A stretch of 64,000 bases of DNA from an uncultured bacterium (GTDB lineage: Bacteria; Bacillota; Clostridia; Lachnospirales; Lachnospiraceae): assembly GCA_948467735.1 (NCBI GenBank), contig CAOKFN010000024.1:1-64000 (forward strand). The letters are read 5' to 3'. Under the pieces are notes generated by a model. That model saw only the letters and a list, made by a program, of their open reading frames with translations, ran no database searches and was not told the DNA's origin. Of the stretch, positions 35,304-43,434 are shown piece by piece (position 1 is the stretch's first letter; every line of letters starts with the position of its first letter). The position numbers and the translations under genes are program-made.

Positions 35304-35333
35304 AAAAAAAGCAACCCGCATAAAACGAATTGC
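35304..35333 (-). terminator. terminator at the right end of the RiPP island (repeat copy R)
   Basis: GCAATTCG (35333-35326) pairs with CGGGTTGC (35318-35311) with two G-U wobbles on the minus strand and is followed by seven T. It ends the D-Ala-D-Ala carboxypeptidase transcript. Two substitutions separate its core from the copy at 29556-29585. Confidence 0.85.
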
Positions 35334-35367
35334 ATTTTTTATATATTTTATTATTGTTATAAAAAAT

Positions 35368-37044
35368 TTACGAAAACGAAAAAAACCTCTCCAGTATCTC
35401 TCTCATGCACCATTCCAAATCAATTTCCTCCACGGAATCCACGGTGACGATGGTTTCCCTCTTATATATGGTATCCTCCACGATATACTCTATGGTTCCC
35501 ACCTCCGTTCCGGCCTCCACAGGCGCGGCGAGCGTATCTTTCCAATGATATTCCACCCTGACTTGTTCGTCCGCCCGCATCAGCAGTCCGTCCGTCCATT
35601 TTCCGCCGGAAATGCCCGCACCTGCGCCGCCGTCCAAGCCTCCTTCGTCGGAAACGCCCGCACCCGCGTCCCCGCTTCTCTCAGCAATCCGAAGTCTCGT
35701 ATAAGCATTCCCGCCGAGAATATCCGTCTGCCCGTTCTGCACCAAAACATCCTTCAGAAGACTCTCGTCAAAGACCGTTCCCTCCTCGGAAAAGCTTCTG
35801 TAAAAATAATTGTCTACGCCGTACTCCATCAGTTCTCTTGTATCGCTCCACTTATAATTCTTATTGTTGGGCCACCCACAGGCAAGAAGGGCCACCACAA
35901 ACGTCCTCCCGTCCCGCTCCAGTGCGCCCACATAGCAGTACCCGGCCTTATTGGTAAAGCCGGTCTTTCCCGTCAGCGCGCCGCTCATCATGTCGAGAAA
36001 CGCATTGTGATTCACGCAGGAAAAACTCCTCTCCCCCGTACCAAAACTGTAATTCCTAGTCCGGGTAATTTCCAGAAAGGCCTCCCTTTGGGGAGATTCC
36101 TTAATGCAGTACGACATTATCCGAGCCAGCTCCGCCGCTGTGGTGCAGTGCTCCTTTTCCGCCGTGCTCCCGTCCTCCAGAAGAATCGTCTCCGACGCAT
36201 CCAGACCATTGGGCGTGATGAACCATGTATTTTCACACCCAAGCTCCGCCGCCTTTTTGTTCATCAAAGAGGCAAAGGCCGCCACCGCCTGCCTGCTCTC
36301 CTCCGCTGTGTAATCCGCCGTATCCTTATCCTGAAGTTCCTTAGAAAGATACCTCTTCCCTACAAACTCCGCCAGCGCGGCGGCGGAATCGTTATGAGAT
36401 TCCAGCATCAAAGAATGCAGCAGATCCCGAACCGTATACTGCTCCCCCTTTTGTATGTACAGCTTTACTTTCGGCATACCTGCCGCATAGGAGGATACCG
36501 TGAGCACATCGTCCAAAGAAACGTTTTCCAGTACCAGAATGCAGGTCATAATCTTTGTCGTGCTCGCCATGGCCATGGGGGCGTCCGGATTCTTCCCATA
36601 CAGCACCCTGCCCGTATCCGCATCCATCAAAACCGCCGCCGACGCATATAGAGACTGTTCCAAGGGAGGCTCTGTCCGGGGCTCCTCCTGAATATGCATT
36701 CCAGTCAGAAAAACATCTCCAAGCCCCGCAGCGTCCATCCTTCCACCCGCCAAGGTCCAAGGCGTTGTCCAAGCCTGCGGCATCTCCGACTTCCACTCCA
36801 TCATCCGTCCCGGCTGACCGCCCGCACAAGCCGACAATGCCTCCGGCTGACCGCCTATCGTCTGTCCCGACCTGCCGTCCACATGACCGCCCGCCAAAGC
36901 CTGCCGTCCTTCCACATAAGCCCCAAGGGAATCCGCTCCCATCGCATTTACGGCCCGTATCTGGGAACAGCCCCAAAAAAACACACAGAAAAAGCCCGCA
37001 ATTATTTTTTTCATCCACATTTTATTCATCCGCAGTTTCTTCAT
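35368..37044 (-). CDS. D-alanyl-D-alanine carboxypeptidase (S11), lipoprotein-like
   Basis: 558 aa. The penicillin-binding triad is complete: Ser-x-x-Lys in MASTTKIMT, Ser-x-Asn in ESHNDSA, and Lys-Thr-Gly in LTGKTGFTN. The N terminus (MKKIIAGFFCVFFWGC) looks like a lipoprotein signal with a lipobox Cys. About 90 low-complexity Gly/Ala/Met-rich residues separate it from the catalytic domain, longer than usual. A C-terminal beta domain follows. It trims the terminal D-Ala of peptidoglycan stem peptides outside the membrane. ATG 37044 has GGAAG 6 nt upstream. It follows scpB by 55 nt and may share a transcript with scpAB. Confidence 0.93.
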   Translation of the reverse strand: MKKLRMNKMWMKKIIAGFFCVFFWGCSQIRAVNAMGADSLGAYVEGRQALAGGHVDGRSGQTIGGQPEALSACAGGQPGRMMEWKSEMPQAWTTPWTLAGGRMDAAGLGDVFLTGMHIQEEPRTEPPLEQSLYASAAVLMDADTGRVLYGKNPDAPMAMASTTKIMTCILVLENVSLDDVLTVSSYAAGMPKVKLYIQKGEQYTVRDLLHSLMLESHNDSAAALAEFVGKRYLSKELQDKDTADYTAEESRQAVAAFASLMNKKAAELGCENTWFITPNGLDASETILLEDGSTAEKEHCTTAAELARIMSYCIKESPQREAFLEITRTRNYSFGTGERSFSCVNHNAFLDMMSGALTGKTGFTNKAGYCYVGALERDGRTFVVALLACGWPNNKNYKWSDTRELMEYGVDNYFYRSFSEEGTVFDESLLKDVLVQNGQTDILGGNAYTRLRIAERSGDAGAGVSDEGGLDGGAGAGISGGKWTDGLLMRADEQVRVEYHWKDTLAAPVEAGTEVGTIEYIVEDTIYKRETIVTVDSVEEIDLEWCMREILERFFSFS

Positions 37045-37099
37045 CCGAATCTTCCAAAGGGATTTTTAATAATATATGAGACTGTTTTCCTGTTTTATG

Positions 37100-37669
37100 C
37101 TAAACCTCCAGCTGCAGCGCAGCTTCCGCTTCCGCCTGCTGCTTAAATTCTTCCATCTGCACCGGATTCAGCGACGGAAGCTCTTCCAGACTCTTCACTC
37201 CGAAACACCTAAGAAACTGCTCCGTTGTACCGAAAAGCAGAGGCCTGCCCGGCGCGTCCAGCCGCCCAAGCTCCATGATCAAATCATATTCCAGCAGCTT
37301 ATTGATGGCATGGTCGCAGCTCACCCCCCGCACACGTTCTATCTCTATTCTCGTCACAGGCTGCTTGTACGCAATGATGGAAAGAGTTTCCAGCACCGTG
37401 TCCGTCAGCGCCACCTTTCTGGGCGCCTTGGCAATTTTAATCAGACTCTCATACATCTCCGCCTTGGTACAGAGCTGCACCGAATTCTCAAACCGGGTCA
37501 GCATGATTCCCCTGTCCTCCTTCGCATAGCGCTCCGCCATTTTATCCAAAATCGCATCGGTGGTCTTCACATCCTCTTCTATCACCTCTGCCAGACGGCT
37601 GATTTCCACGGATTCTCCCATGGTAAACAGCACCGCTTCTATCACCGCTTCCGCCTTAGCTCTCTTCAT
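37100..37669 (-). CDS. scpB: segregation and condensation protein B
   Basis: 189 aa, made of two winged-helix domains: KAEAVIEAVLFTMGESVEISRLAEVIE, then ALTDTVLETLSIIAYKQPVTRIEIERVRGVSCDHAINKLLEYDLI and LGRLDAPGRPLLFGTTEQFLRCFG, all typical of ScpB. It forms the condensin complex with ScpA and SMC for chromosome organisation. Normally scpA and scpB overlap; here 182 bp of GC-rich, slightly repetitive sequence (37670-37851) separates them. Confidence 0.96.
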   Translation of the reverse strand: MKRAKAEAVIEAVLFTMGESVEISRLAEVIEEDVKTTDAILDKMAERYAKEDRGIMLTRFENSVQLCTKAEMYESLIKIAKAPRKVALTDTVLETLSIIAYKQPVTRIEIERVRGVSCDHAINKLLEYDLIMELGRLDAPGRPLLFGTTEQFLRCFGVKSLEELPSLNPVQMEEFKQQAEAEAALQLEV

Positions 37670-37851
37670 TCCTGCCGCTCCTTGTTCTATGCGGCCACGC
37701 CGCCGAATTTCCCCGCCGCATCATTCTCCGCCCCGCATCATCTGCCGCCGACGCCAAATCTTTCAGAAAAAGAATGCCGACGGCGGCACAGTCCGCCTAT
37801 TTTGCAGTCTTCAAGGATTCTTAATCCCTCCTGCGCGGACCTTCCAAATTA

Positions 37852-38595
37852 TTACAGCAGCGAAGTAATCAAAATATCGTCAAAAATAGATTCCTGACTT
37901 ATGACAATTTTGCCCGTCTTCATCAACTCCAGAATAATCAGGAACGTGACGATCACTTCCATTTTGCTGGCCTGCTTCTCCAACAGGCTCCTGAAGCCAA
38001 ACTGCCTGTGTTCTCTGGCAAAAGCCTCCACATACAGAGTTTTCACATCCATGTCAATCTCGTCTTTTTCAATATTTCCGTACTGACTGCGGATGGGGTC
38101 AATCTTGTCCTCCTGCCTCCTGATAATGGACTTGAAAATTTCATGAAGCCTGCTCAGAGTCATGTCGCCCAGCAGCTCTTCATAGTTTACCGGCGCACGG
38201 TAGCACGCCACTTCCGGGGGCAGATCTTTGGTTCGGTAGAGATTTCTGGCCGCGTCCACCTGACGATCCCTCAGCTCCAGCGACATATACCTGCACATCT
38301 TATATTCCAGCAGCTTCTCCACCAGCTCCGCCCTTGGGTCTTCCTCTTCCCCCTCCTCGTCCGCCTCCTTGGGAAGCAGCATCCTGCATTTAATGTCAAT
38401 CAAAGTAGCCGCCATCACAAGGAATTCGCTCATCACGTTCATGTCGTCCGTTTCCATCTGCCGGATATATTCCAGATACTGCTCCGTGATATCCACAATG
38501 GGAATGTCGTATATATCTATTTTGTTTTTATCAATTAAATGAAGCAGAAGGTCCAGCGGGCCTTCAAATACTTCCAGTTTTACAGGTATCGCCAT
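37852..38595 (-). CDS. scpA: segregation and condensation protein A
   Basis: 247 aa, the kleisin of the SMC-ScpAB complex. Family start MAIPVKLEVFEGPLDLLLHLIDKNKIDIYDIPI, followed by ITEQYLEYIRQMETDDMNVMSEFLVMAATLIDIKCRMLLPK, and a C-terminal winged helix with FLIILELMKTGKI. AAGGTG precedes the ATG. Length is normal, so the wide gap to scpB is not due to truncation of ScpA. Confidence 0.96.
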   Translation of the reverse strand: MAIPVKLEVFEGPLDLLLHLIDKNKIDIYDIPIVDITEQYLEYIRQMETDDMNVMSEFLVMAATLIDIKCRMLLPKEADEEGEEEDPRAELVEKLLEYKMCRYMSLELRDRQVDAARNLYRTKDLPPEVACYRAPVNYEELLGDMTLSRLHEIFKSIIRRQEDKIDPIRSQYGNIEKDEIDMDVKTLYVEAFAREHRQFGFRSLLEKQASKMEVIVTFLIILELMKTGKIVISQESIFDDILITSLL

Positions 38596-38659
38596 AGCAT
38601 CACCTTCTTATCTAACCTAGGGCGTGTCCTAACCATTCCCCATCCCCGCCAATCGGTCC

Positions 38660-38769
38660 CTGACAATCAATCCCCATCAACCTCTCCCTGATAATCAATC
38701 CTCATCAATCCGTCTCTGACAATCAGTCCACATCAATCTGTCCTGACAATCAGTCCCCGTCAATTCTTC
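38660..38769. repeat. 28-bp tandem repeat, four copies
   Basis: Copies start with CTGA(C/T)AATCA(A/G)TCC at 38660, 38688, 38716 and 38743. The last one runs into the final codons of the metallophosphoesterase gene. The unit is not a multiple of three, so copy number change could alter that gene's stop region. Confidence 0.8.
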
Positions 38770-39632
38770 GGCTCAAACTGCAGCACCCACAGCTCCGCCG
38801 GATTAAACACCCTGACCGGAATAGTATGGCTTCCAAGTCCCCGGCTCAGCACCATCACCGCCTGATTTTCCCGAAAAATGCCGCCGTCATATTTGGGGAA
38901 CAGCCGCAGAGCGGGCGAGAGAACCCCCTTCCCCCAGAAAGGGACCCGGGCGACTCCCCCATGGACATGTCCGGACAAGGTCAAATCCGCCCCCCATGCC
39001 GCATACTGAGGAAAATAATCCGGATTATGGGCGAGCAGCACCGTGTAAAGATCCCGCGGCGCTTGTCCCAATATTCCGGTCAGATACTCCGGTTTCATGT
39101 CCCCTATGCGGAACCGTCTGTAAAAAGCCTTATCAATCTCCGCTCCATAGATGGATATTCCGAATTCCGGCAGCTCCGCATGACAGTTCACCATGGGTTC
39201 AATCCCCATCTCCTTAAGCGCCGATTCATACCTCTCGGCCATATCCGAGTAAATTTCCGGATATAATTTCAGACGATGCTCATGATTCCCATTGCCATAA
39301 TAAACGGGATACTCCCGCGCCAGCTCCCGCACAAGCTCCAAGGCGGGTTCCATGGAAGCCTTCGGCTTGGCAGTCAGCATGTCGCCGGCTATCAATATAA
39401 AGTCCGGCTGCTGTTCCCGAATGGCCTCCAGCAGTTTTTCGTTATTTTTTCCATAGCGCTTGTTATGCAGATCCGTCAAAAGCACCGCCTTACAGGGCTT
39501 TCTGATTCTGCCGTCAGCCGCCGTATGCCTTTTTACCACAAAACGGCTGCTGTCATATACCATGACCCACAAAAGCGCCGCCGCTCCGATTCCCGCTAAG
39601 GTAATCAATACATCTATTATATTTTCCACCAT
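38760..39632 (-). CDS. membrane-anchored metallophosphoesterase (YaeI/YkuE type)
   Basis: About 290 aa: one N-terminal membrane helix, then a calcineurin-like domain with D-x-H in VLLTDLHNKRYG, G-D in IAGDMLTAKP, G-N-H-E in YYGNGNHEHRL and G-H-x-H-G-G in LSGHVHGGVARVP. Likely a dimetal phosphoesterase at the membrane; relatives act on lipid A-type or isoprenoid phosphates, so a phospholipid substrate is possible. ATG 39632 puts the helix at the very start; an ATG at 39668 is also in frame but has no ribosome site. The stop lies within a 28-bp tandem repeat. Confidence 0.88.
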   Translation of the reverse strand: MVENIIDVLITLAGIGAAALLWVMVYDSSRFVVKRHTAADGRIRKPCKAVLLTDLHNKRYGKNNEKLLEAIREQQPDFILIAGDMLTAKPKASMEPALELVRELAREYPVYYGNGNHEHRLKLYPEIYSDMAERYESALKEMGIEPMVNCHAELPEFGISIYGAEIDKAFYRRFRIGDMKPEYLTGILGQAPRDLYTVLLAHNPDYFPQYAAWGADLTLSGHVHGGVARVPFWGKGVLSPALRLFPKYDGGIFRENQAVMVLSRGLGSHTIPVRVFNPAELWVLQFEPKN

Positions 39633-39705
39633 ATTTTCCGCCCCGACAGCGCCAAAACCGCCCTCCATGAAAATTTTATTCTCTGTTTAAGACCTGTCTG
39701 AAAGT

Positions 39706-39735
39706 TTCCCCAAGCTGCACGCGCCTCTTGGGGAA
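39706..39735 (-). terminator. TTCCCCAAG/CTTGGGGAA hairpin between carboxypeptidase and phosphoesterase
   Basis: A 9-bp stem (39706-39714, 39727-39735) with a 12-nt loop, flanked by GTCTG and CAGAC that can extend it. No strong T-run. Possible weak terminator or processing site. Confidence 0.45.
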
Positions 39736-39773
39736 TCCCTTTCCCAGACACGCCCTCTGAAAAAGCCCCTCCC

Positions 39774-40934
39774 CTACAGGAGAAAGAAATGAAACACTTT
39801 TTTCAGATAGTCAATATAACCGGCTTTATCCACGCTCTCCGTAAACAGCACCGGCACGCTTCCGATCTCCGTGCCGTTCAGAAAATATCTGGCCCTGCCC
39901 GCCTCGGCTCCTTCCGTTACGGGCGCCTGAACCGTCTCCGGCAGCTCAAGCACCTTCTCCACCGCGGACAAATCACTGCCCGCCGTATCCAGATAACGGA
40001 ATTCTCCCTCATATCGGACTCCGACCTTCTCCGTAATGCCGCCCTCCACAAGCAGATCCTCGAGCGCTTCCCGATTCTCATCTATGTAAATATCACACAC
40101 ACCAAACCCGTAGGTCAGCAGAATCTGCGCATCCTCAAACCGGGTCTTATAATCCGGCGCCCCCATCACCACCGCGATTAAATCAATGCCGTCCTTAGAC
40201 GCCGTCGCCGAAAAGCAGTACTTCGCCTTACTGGTGGAACCGGTCTTAAGGCCTGTGGTCCACTGATACTGTTTCAAGAGTTTGTTCGTGCTGGTAAGCG
40301 TAAATTCTATGGTGCCCTGTCTGGTTTCATGAATGATGTTCTCCATCCAGATTTTGGTATAATTAAAGATATCCGGATGCTTTGTGGTCAGCTCCCGGGA
40401 CATGATCGCCACATCCTTAGCGGTAGTGTAATGATTATCTGAATCAGTCAATCCGCAGCAGTCTTCAAAATGGGTATCCGTCATGCCAAGCTCCGCCGCT
40501 TTTTCATTCATCAGATCCACAAACGCCCCTTCGCTGCCCGCGATATGCTCCGCCACCGCCACACTGGCGTCATTGCCGGAGGACACTGCGATACACTTAA
40601 TCATCGTATCCAAGGTCTGGGTTTCCCCCGCCGCCAGATATACCTGAGAACCGCCCATGGAAGAAGCATACTCGCTGGTCGTCACCTGATCCGACAGGCT
40701 GATCCGCCCCGCATCTATGGCCTCAAAGGTCAAAAGCAGCGTCATAATCTTGGTAATGCTGGCCGGACTTCTCCGTTCCGTGGAATTCAGCTCATAAATC
40801 ACTTGTCCCGTAGAGCTTTCCATCAATATCACAGATGGGGAAGAAATCACGGGCTCCGCTCTCGCGGGAAGCATCATGGTATATAGAAGTACAACCGCCA
40901 AAAAAACTGCCGTAAAAAATCTCTTTCTCAACAT
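39774..40934 (-). CDS. D-alanyl-D-alanine carboxypeptidase (DacF-like)
   Basis: About 386 aa. ATG 40934 gives a classic signal peptide MLRKRFFTAVFLAVVLLYTMMLPARA; an in-frame ATG six codons earlier is also possible. The S11 triad is S-I-T-K in SPASITKIMT, S-G-N in AVSSGNDASV, and K-T-G in TGLKTGSTS, followed by a C-terminal PBP5-like beta domain. The very end (YIDYLKKVFHFFLL) is an amphipathic tail that could hold it to the membrane, as in PBP5. Second such enzyme in the window, probably redundant with the one at 35368-37044. Confidence 0.94.
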   Translation of the reverse strand: MLRKRFFTAVFLAVVLLYTMMLPARAEPVISSPSVILMESSTGQVIYELNSTERRSPASITKIMTLLLTFEAIDAGRISLSDQVTTSEYASSMGGSQVYLAAGETQTLDTMIKCIAVSSGNDASVAVAEHIAGSEGAFVDLMNEKAAELGMTDTHFEDCCGLTDSDNHYTTAKDVAIMSRELTTKHPDIFNYTKIWMENIIHETRQGTIEFTLTSTNKLLKQYQWTTGLKTGSTSKAKYCFSATASKDGIDLIAVVMGAPDYKTRFEDAQILLTYGFGVCDIYIDENREALEDLLVEGGITEKVGVRYEGEFRYLDTAGSDLSAVEKVLELPETVQAPVTEGAEAGRARYFLNGTEIGSVPVLFTESVDKAGYIDYLKKVFHFFLL

Positions 40935-41108
40935 AAAAATGCCACACTCCATATCCCTCTCTCTATCTAAAGAATATGAGAATGCAGCCCAATATATGCC
41001 ATTACGGCGGTAAACTCCGCCCTTCATTTACAAATCTTACTTCTATCCGCACGCCGCATACCGGACCCCATACAAAATAGCAGTCCGGCTCATGCTGCGT
41101 ACATAGAA

Positions 41109-41134
41109 AATCCCCGGCTGTGAAACCGAGGATT
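41109..41134 (-). terminator. terminator of rpsU
   Basis: AATCCTCGG pairs with CCGGGGATT (9 bp, one wobble) around an 8-nt loop on the minus strand, starting 7 nt after the rpsU stop and followed by TTTTC. Confidence 0.75.
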
Positions 41135-41140
41135 AGCTGG

Positions 41141-41317
41141 CTAGTTATATTTACGCTTCCTAGCAGCTTCAGACTTCTTCTTGCGTCTTACGCTAGGCTT
41201 CTCGTAATGCTCACGCTTGCGAATCTCCTGCTGAATTCCAGCCTTAGCACAGCTTCTCTTAAAGCGACGTAAAGCGCTGTCCAATGTTTCATTTTCTTTT
41301 ACGATTACGTTTGACAT
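41141..41317 (-). CDS. rpsU: 30S ribosomal protein S21
   Basis: 58-aa gene, easily missed because of its size. The translation starts MSNVIVKENETLDSALRRF and continues KRSCAKAGIQQEIRKREHYEK with a basic Lys/Arg-rich C terminus ending RKRKYN, unmistakably S21. GGGAGG lies 11 nt before the ATG. It has its own promoter and terminator. S21 sits near the anti-Shine-Dalgarno region of 16S rRNA and assists initiation. Confidence 0.97.
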   Translation of the reverse strand: MSNVIVKENETLDSALRRFKRSCAKAGIQQEIRKREHYEKPSVRRKKKSEAARKRKYN

Positions 41318-41404
41318 ATCTTCCCGACCCTCCCTTCAGTCCCTCTAGCAGCATGACTGGTTGGGTTAATATTATGTATTGCTTATCGCATATACACAAG
41401 TATC

Positions 41405-41432
41405 ATTATACCACAAAAAATGAAAACGTCAA
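41405..41432 (-). promoter_or_regulatory. promoter of rpsU
   Basis: TTGACG (41427-41432), 16-bp spacer, TATAAT (41405-41410) with TGG forming an extended -10. Leader about 80 nt. Confidence 0.8.
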
Positions 41433-41456
41433 TAGTTTTTTACCTGTTTTTGCTAT

Positions 41457-42341
41457 TTAATGCTTGAAAACTGCCTCCTGATACCATTTCGCCTGCTCCT
41501 GCCAGATATGGGCGTATTCCCCGCCCGCCTGTAGAAGCTCTTCATGGCGGCCGCACTCCACCGCGCGCCCATCCTTCATGACAATGATCTTATCCGCAGT
41601 ACGGCAGATTCCCACTCGATGGGAAATAATAACCGAGGTTTTTCCCTGAATCATTTCCCCAAATTGAGACAAAAGCTCATACTCCGCCAGCGGATCCAGC
41701 GCACTGGATGGCTCGTCCAGAATAATGATGTCGCTGTCCTTCCACAGTCCTCTAGCAATCGCCGCCTTCTGCCATTCTCCGCCCGACAGCTCCTGTCCGC
41801 CGAACTCCCTGCCCAGCTGGGCGTCCAGCCCGCCTGCTCTGCGGATAAGCTCCTCCCCCGCCGTCCGTCCCAGCAGCTCCTCCATGGCTTTGTCATCTCC
41901 CATGCGCGCAAGATTGGCAATGCCTATATTTTCTCTGAGCGTAAAGCGATAACGCACAAAGTCCTGCTGTACCATTGAAATATGGGCATACAGACTCTTT
42001 CGGTCAAATTCTTCCGTCGCGTGCCCGTCATAGGTTACTTTTCCCGCCGAAGGCAGATATGCCCCCGTGAGAAGCTTGGAGAGAGTGGTTTTGCCCAAAC
42101 CGTTTTCTCCCACAATCACCACATGCTCCCCTTTCCGGATTTCAAGATTCAATCCACAGAGCGCCTCCCTCTCGCTGCCCTTGTAAGAAAAATGCGCCTC
42201 CTCCACCGCAATCCTGTCCTGAAACGGCTCATACTGTTTTGCGCCGTTTTTCTCCACAGGTATGGCAAAATAATCATAATATTCACTCACAACATGTTTG
42301 ACATAAGATAATTCAGACGTCCCTGCCATGTTTTCTGTCAT
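41457..42341 (-). pseudogene. orphan ABC exporter ATPase domain, membrane domain lost
   Basis: About 294 aa with an intact nucleotide-binding domain: Walker A GENGLGKTTLSKLL, signature ELSGGEWQKAAIARGL, Walker B IIILDEPSSALDP, and switch His in ISHRVGI. The ~35 residues before it (SELSYVKHVVSEYYDYFAIP) look like the last helix and linker of a fused exporter, but the membrane domain is missing. The frame instead begins inside the 3' end of endonuclease V. Its ATPase motif SSALDP-AEYE is similar to that of the RiPP exporter. Most likely a deletion remnant; it could still be translated. Start uncertain (42341 or 42383). Confidence 0.7.
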
Positions 42342-43080
42342 CCGCCCCCGCGCAGCCTTTCTGATATCTTTTCCTAGCCTCATGGGTCATGATATCCGCC
42401 AGCCTTGTGGGCAGCGGAATATGACTGTCCTTTGTGACCATCCCGTTCGTAAGCGTCATGGCGGCGTCCAAATCTATCCGATTGCCGATTGACAGAAAAA
42501 CAGGCTTTACTCCCTTATGCGTCCTCAACACCCGCCCATATACCTCCCCGTCAATCACAATATCCGTGTAGGCAGACTGCTCATCCTCCGGCATGGTATA
42601 ATCCACATTCTGGATTTTGTAATAACTTTTTGCAACGCCGATAGCGGGCTTCTCCAATAATATGCCCGCATGGGACGCCAGCCCCATATGCCGGGGATGA
42701 AGATAACCGTTTCCGTCAAAAAAGTAAAGATCGGGCCGATTTTCAAGCAGGCGATCCGCCTCTAGGAACAACGGAATCTCCCGAAAGGCAAGACATCCCG
42801 GAACATATGGAACCGTCACCCTGCCCATGTACTCCTTTTTCTCTATTACCTCTTGGGAGCGATAATCCAGAACCACAATGCAGCATACGGCGTACTCGGC
42901 GTCCCCCTGCTTCCAATATGCCAAATCCACTCCCGCTATGGTTTTGATGGAAGAGCCATCGACGGAAAACGCCTCTTTTATGGAATGCTCCTGGGCCTGT
43001 GGTATTATGAGCCTTGATTTCAGTGCATTTTGGATGCGAATGAATTCCTGCTCCAGACTTTCTTCTATTCTTCTCTGCAT
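42313..43080 (-). CDS. nfi: endonuclease V
   Basis: 255 aa, cleaves DNA near deaminated bases such as deoxyinosine. Family blocks: IAGVDLAYW (catalytic Asp), the wedge motif YVPGCLAFREIP, YFFDGNGYLHPRHMGLASHAGILLEKPAIGVAKS with the second acidic site, and PVFLSIGNRIDL. The last ~15 residues (KGCAGADDRKHGRDV) are not family-like and overlap the orphan ABC ATPase, suggesting the C terminus was altered by the same deletion. Core enzyme looks intact. Weak ribosome site GAGAG upstream. Confidence 0.94.
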   Translation of the reverse strand: MQRRIEESLEQEFIRIQNALKSRLIIPQAQEHSIKEAFSVDGSSIKTIAGVDLAYWKQGDAEYAVCCIVVLDYRSQEVIEKKEYMGRVTVPYVPGCLAFREIPLFLEADRLLENRPDLYFFDGNGYLHPRHMGLASHAGILLEKPAIGVAKSYYKIQNVDYTMPEDEQSAYTDIVIDGEVYGRVLRTHKGVKPVFLSIGNRIDLDAAMTLTNGMVTKDSHIPLPTRLADIMTHEARKRYQKGCAGADDRKHGRDV

Positions 43081-43159
43081 AATTTCTTACATTCTCTCTT
43101 CTATGCCCTCTGCCTTTTGCGTATTTATTATCCGAAGCAGATTCCTATTACGTATGTCA

Positions 43160-43330
43160 AACCAGTATATTGGTTAGCTCCATTTGCCTGTAAAATATAG
43201 GCAAAGCCTCAGACAATTATCAAAATAATCTGCCTTACTTGCCTATAGGCAGATTCAGCTGACTATCATGTTGGTCAGCCTTACCTGCCCATATCATCTA
43301 CAAGCAGATTGATCTGACCATCATGATGCC
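43160..43330. repeat. chain of hairpins with a degenerate ~50-bp duplication
   Basis: The gap 43081-43434 carries successive inverted repeats: AACCA/TGGTT (43160-43175), TTTGCCT/AGGCAAA (43183-43205), AATCTGCC/GGCAGATT (43227-43255) and GCTGAC/GTCAGC (43258-43279). The block from CTGCCTTAC to ATCATG at about 43229-43275 is repeated imperfectly at about 43276-43330. No coding potential was seen. Function unknown; it may include the terminator of the two-component genes. Confidence 0.55.
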
Positions 43331-43434
43331 ATAAAGTCAACAACCCCCTGCAAGTATCAGGGTATGGAATCTTCGCGGCATTTGCCAAGCCTATTTCAAA
43401 TGGGCTATGAAATCATAAAAACTGTACGCTCTTT

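Noticed and set aside
29546..35333. Idea that the RiPP island is an integrative element with an integrase
   Set aside because: No integrase, transposase or relaxase frame is present between the flanking repeats; only the repeats and composition suggest transfer.
35203..36651. 482-codon plus-strand frame over the D-Ala carboxypeptidase
   Set aside because: Arg/His/Pro-rich shadow; it also crosses the terminator at 35304-35333.
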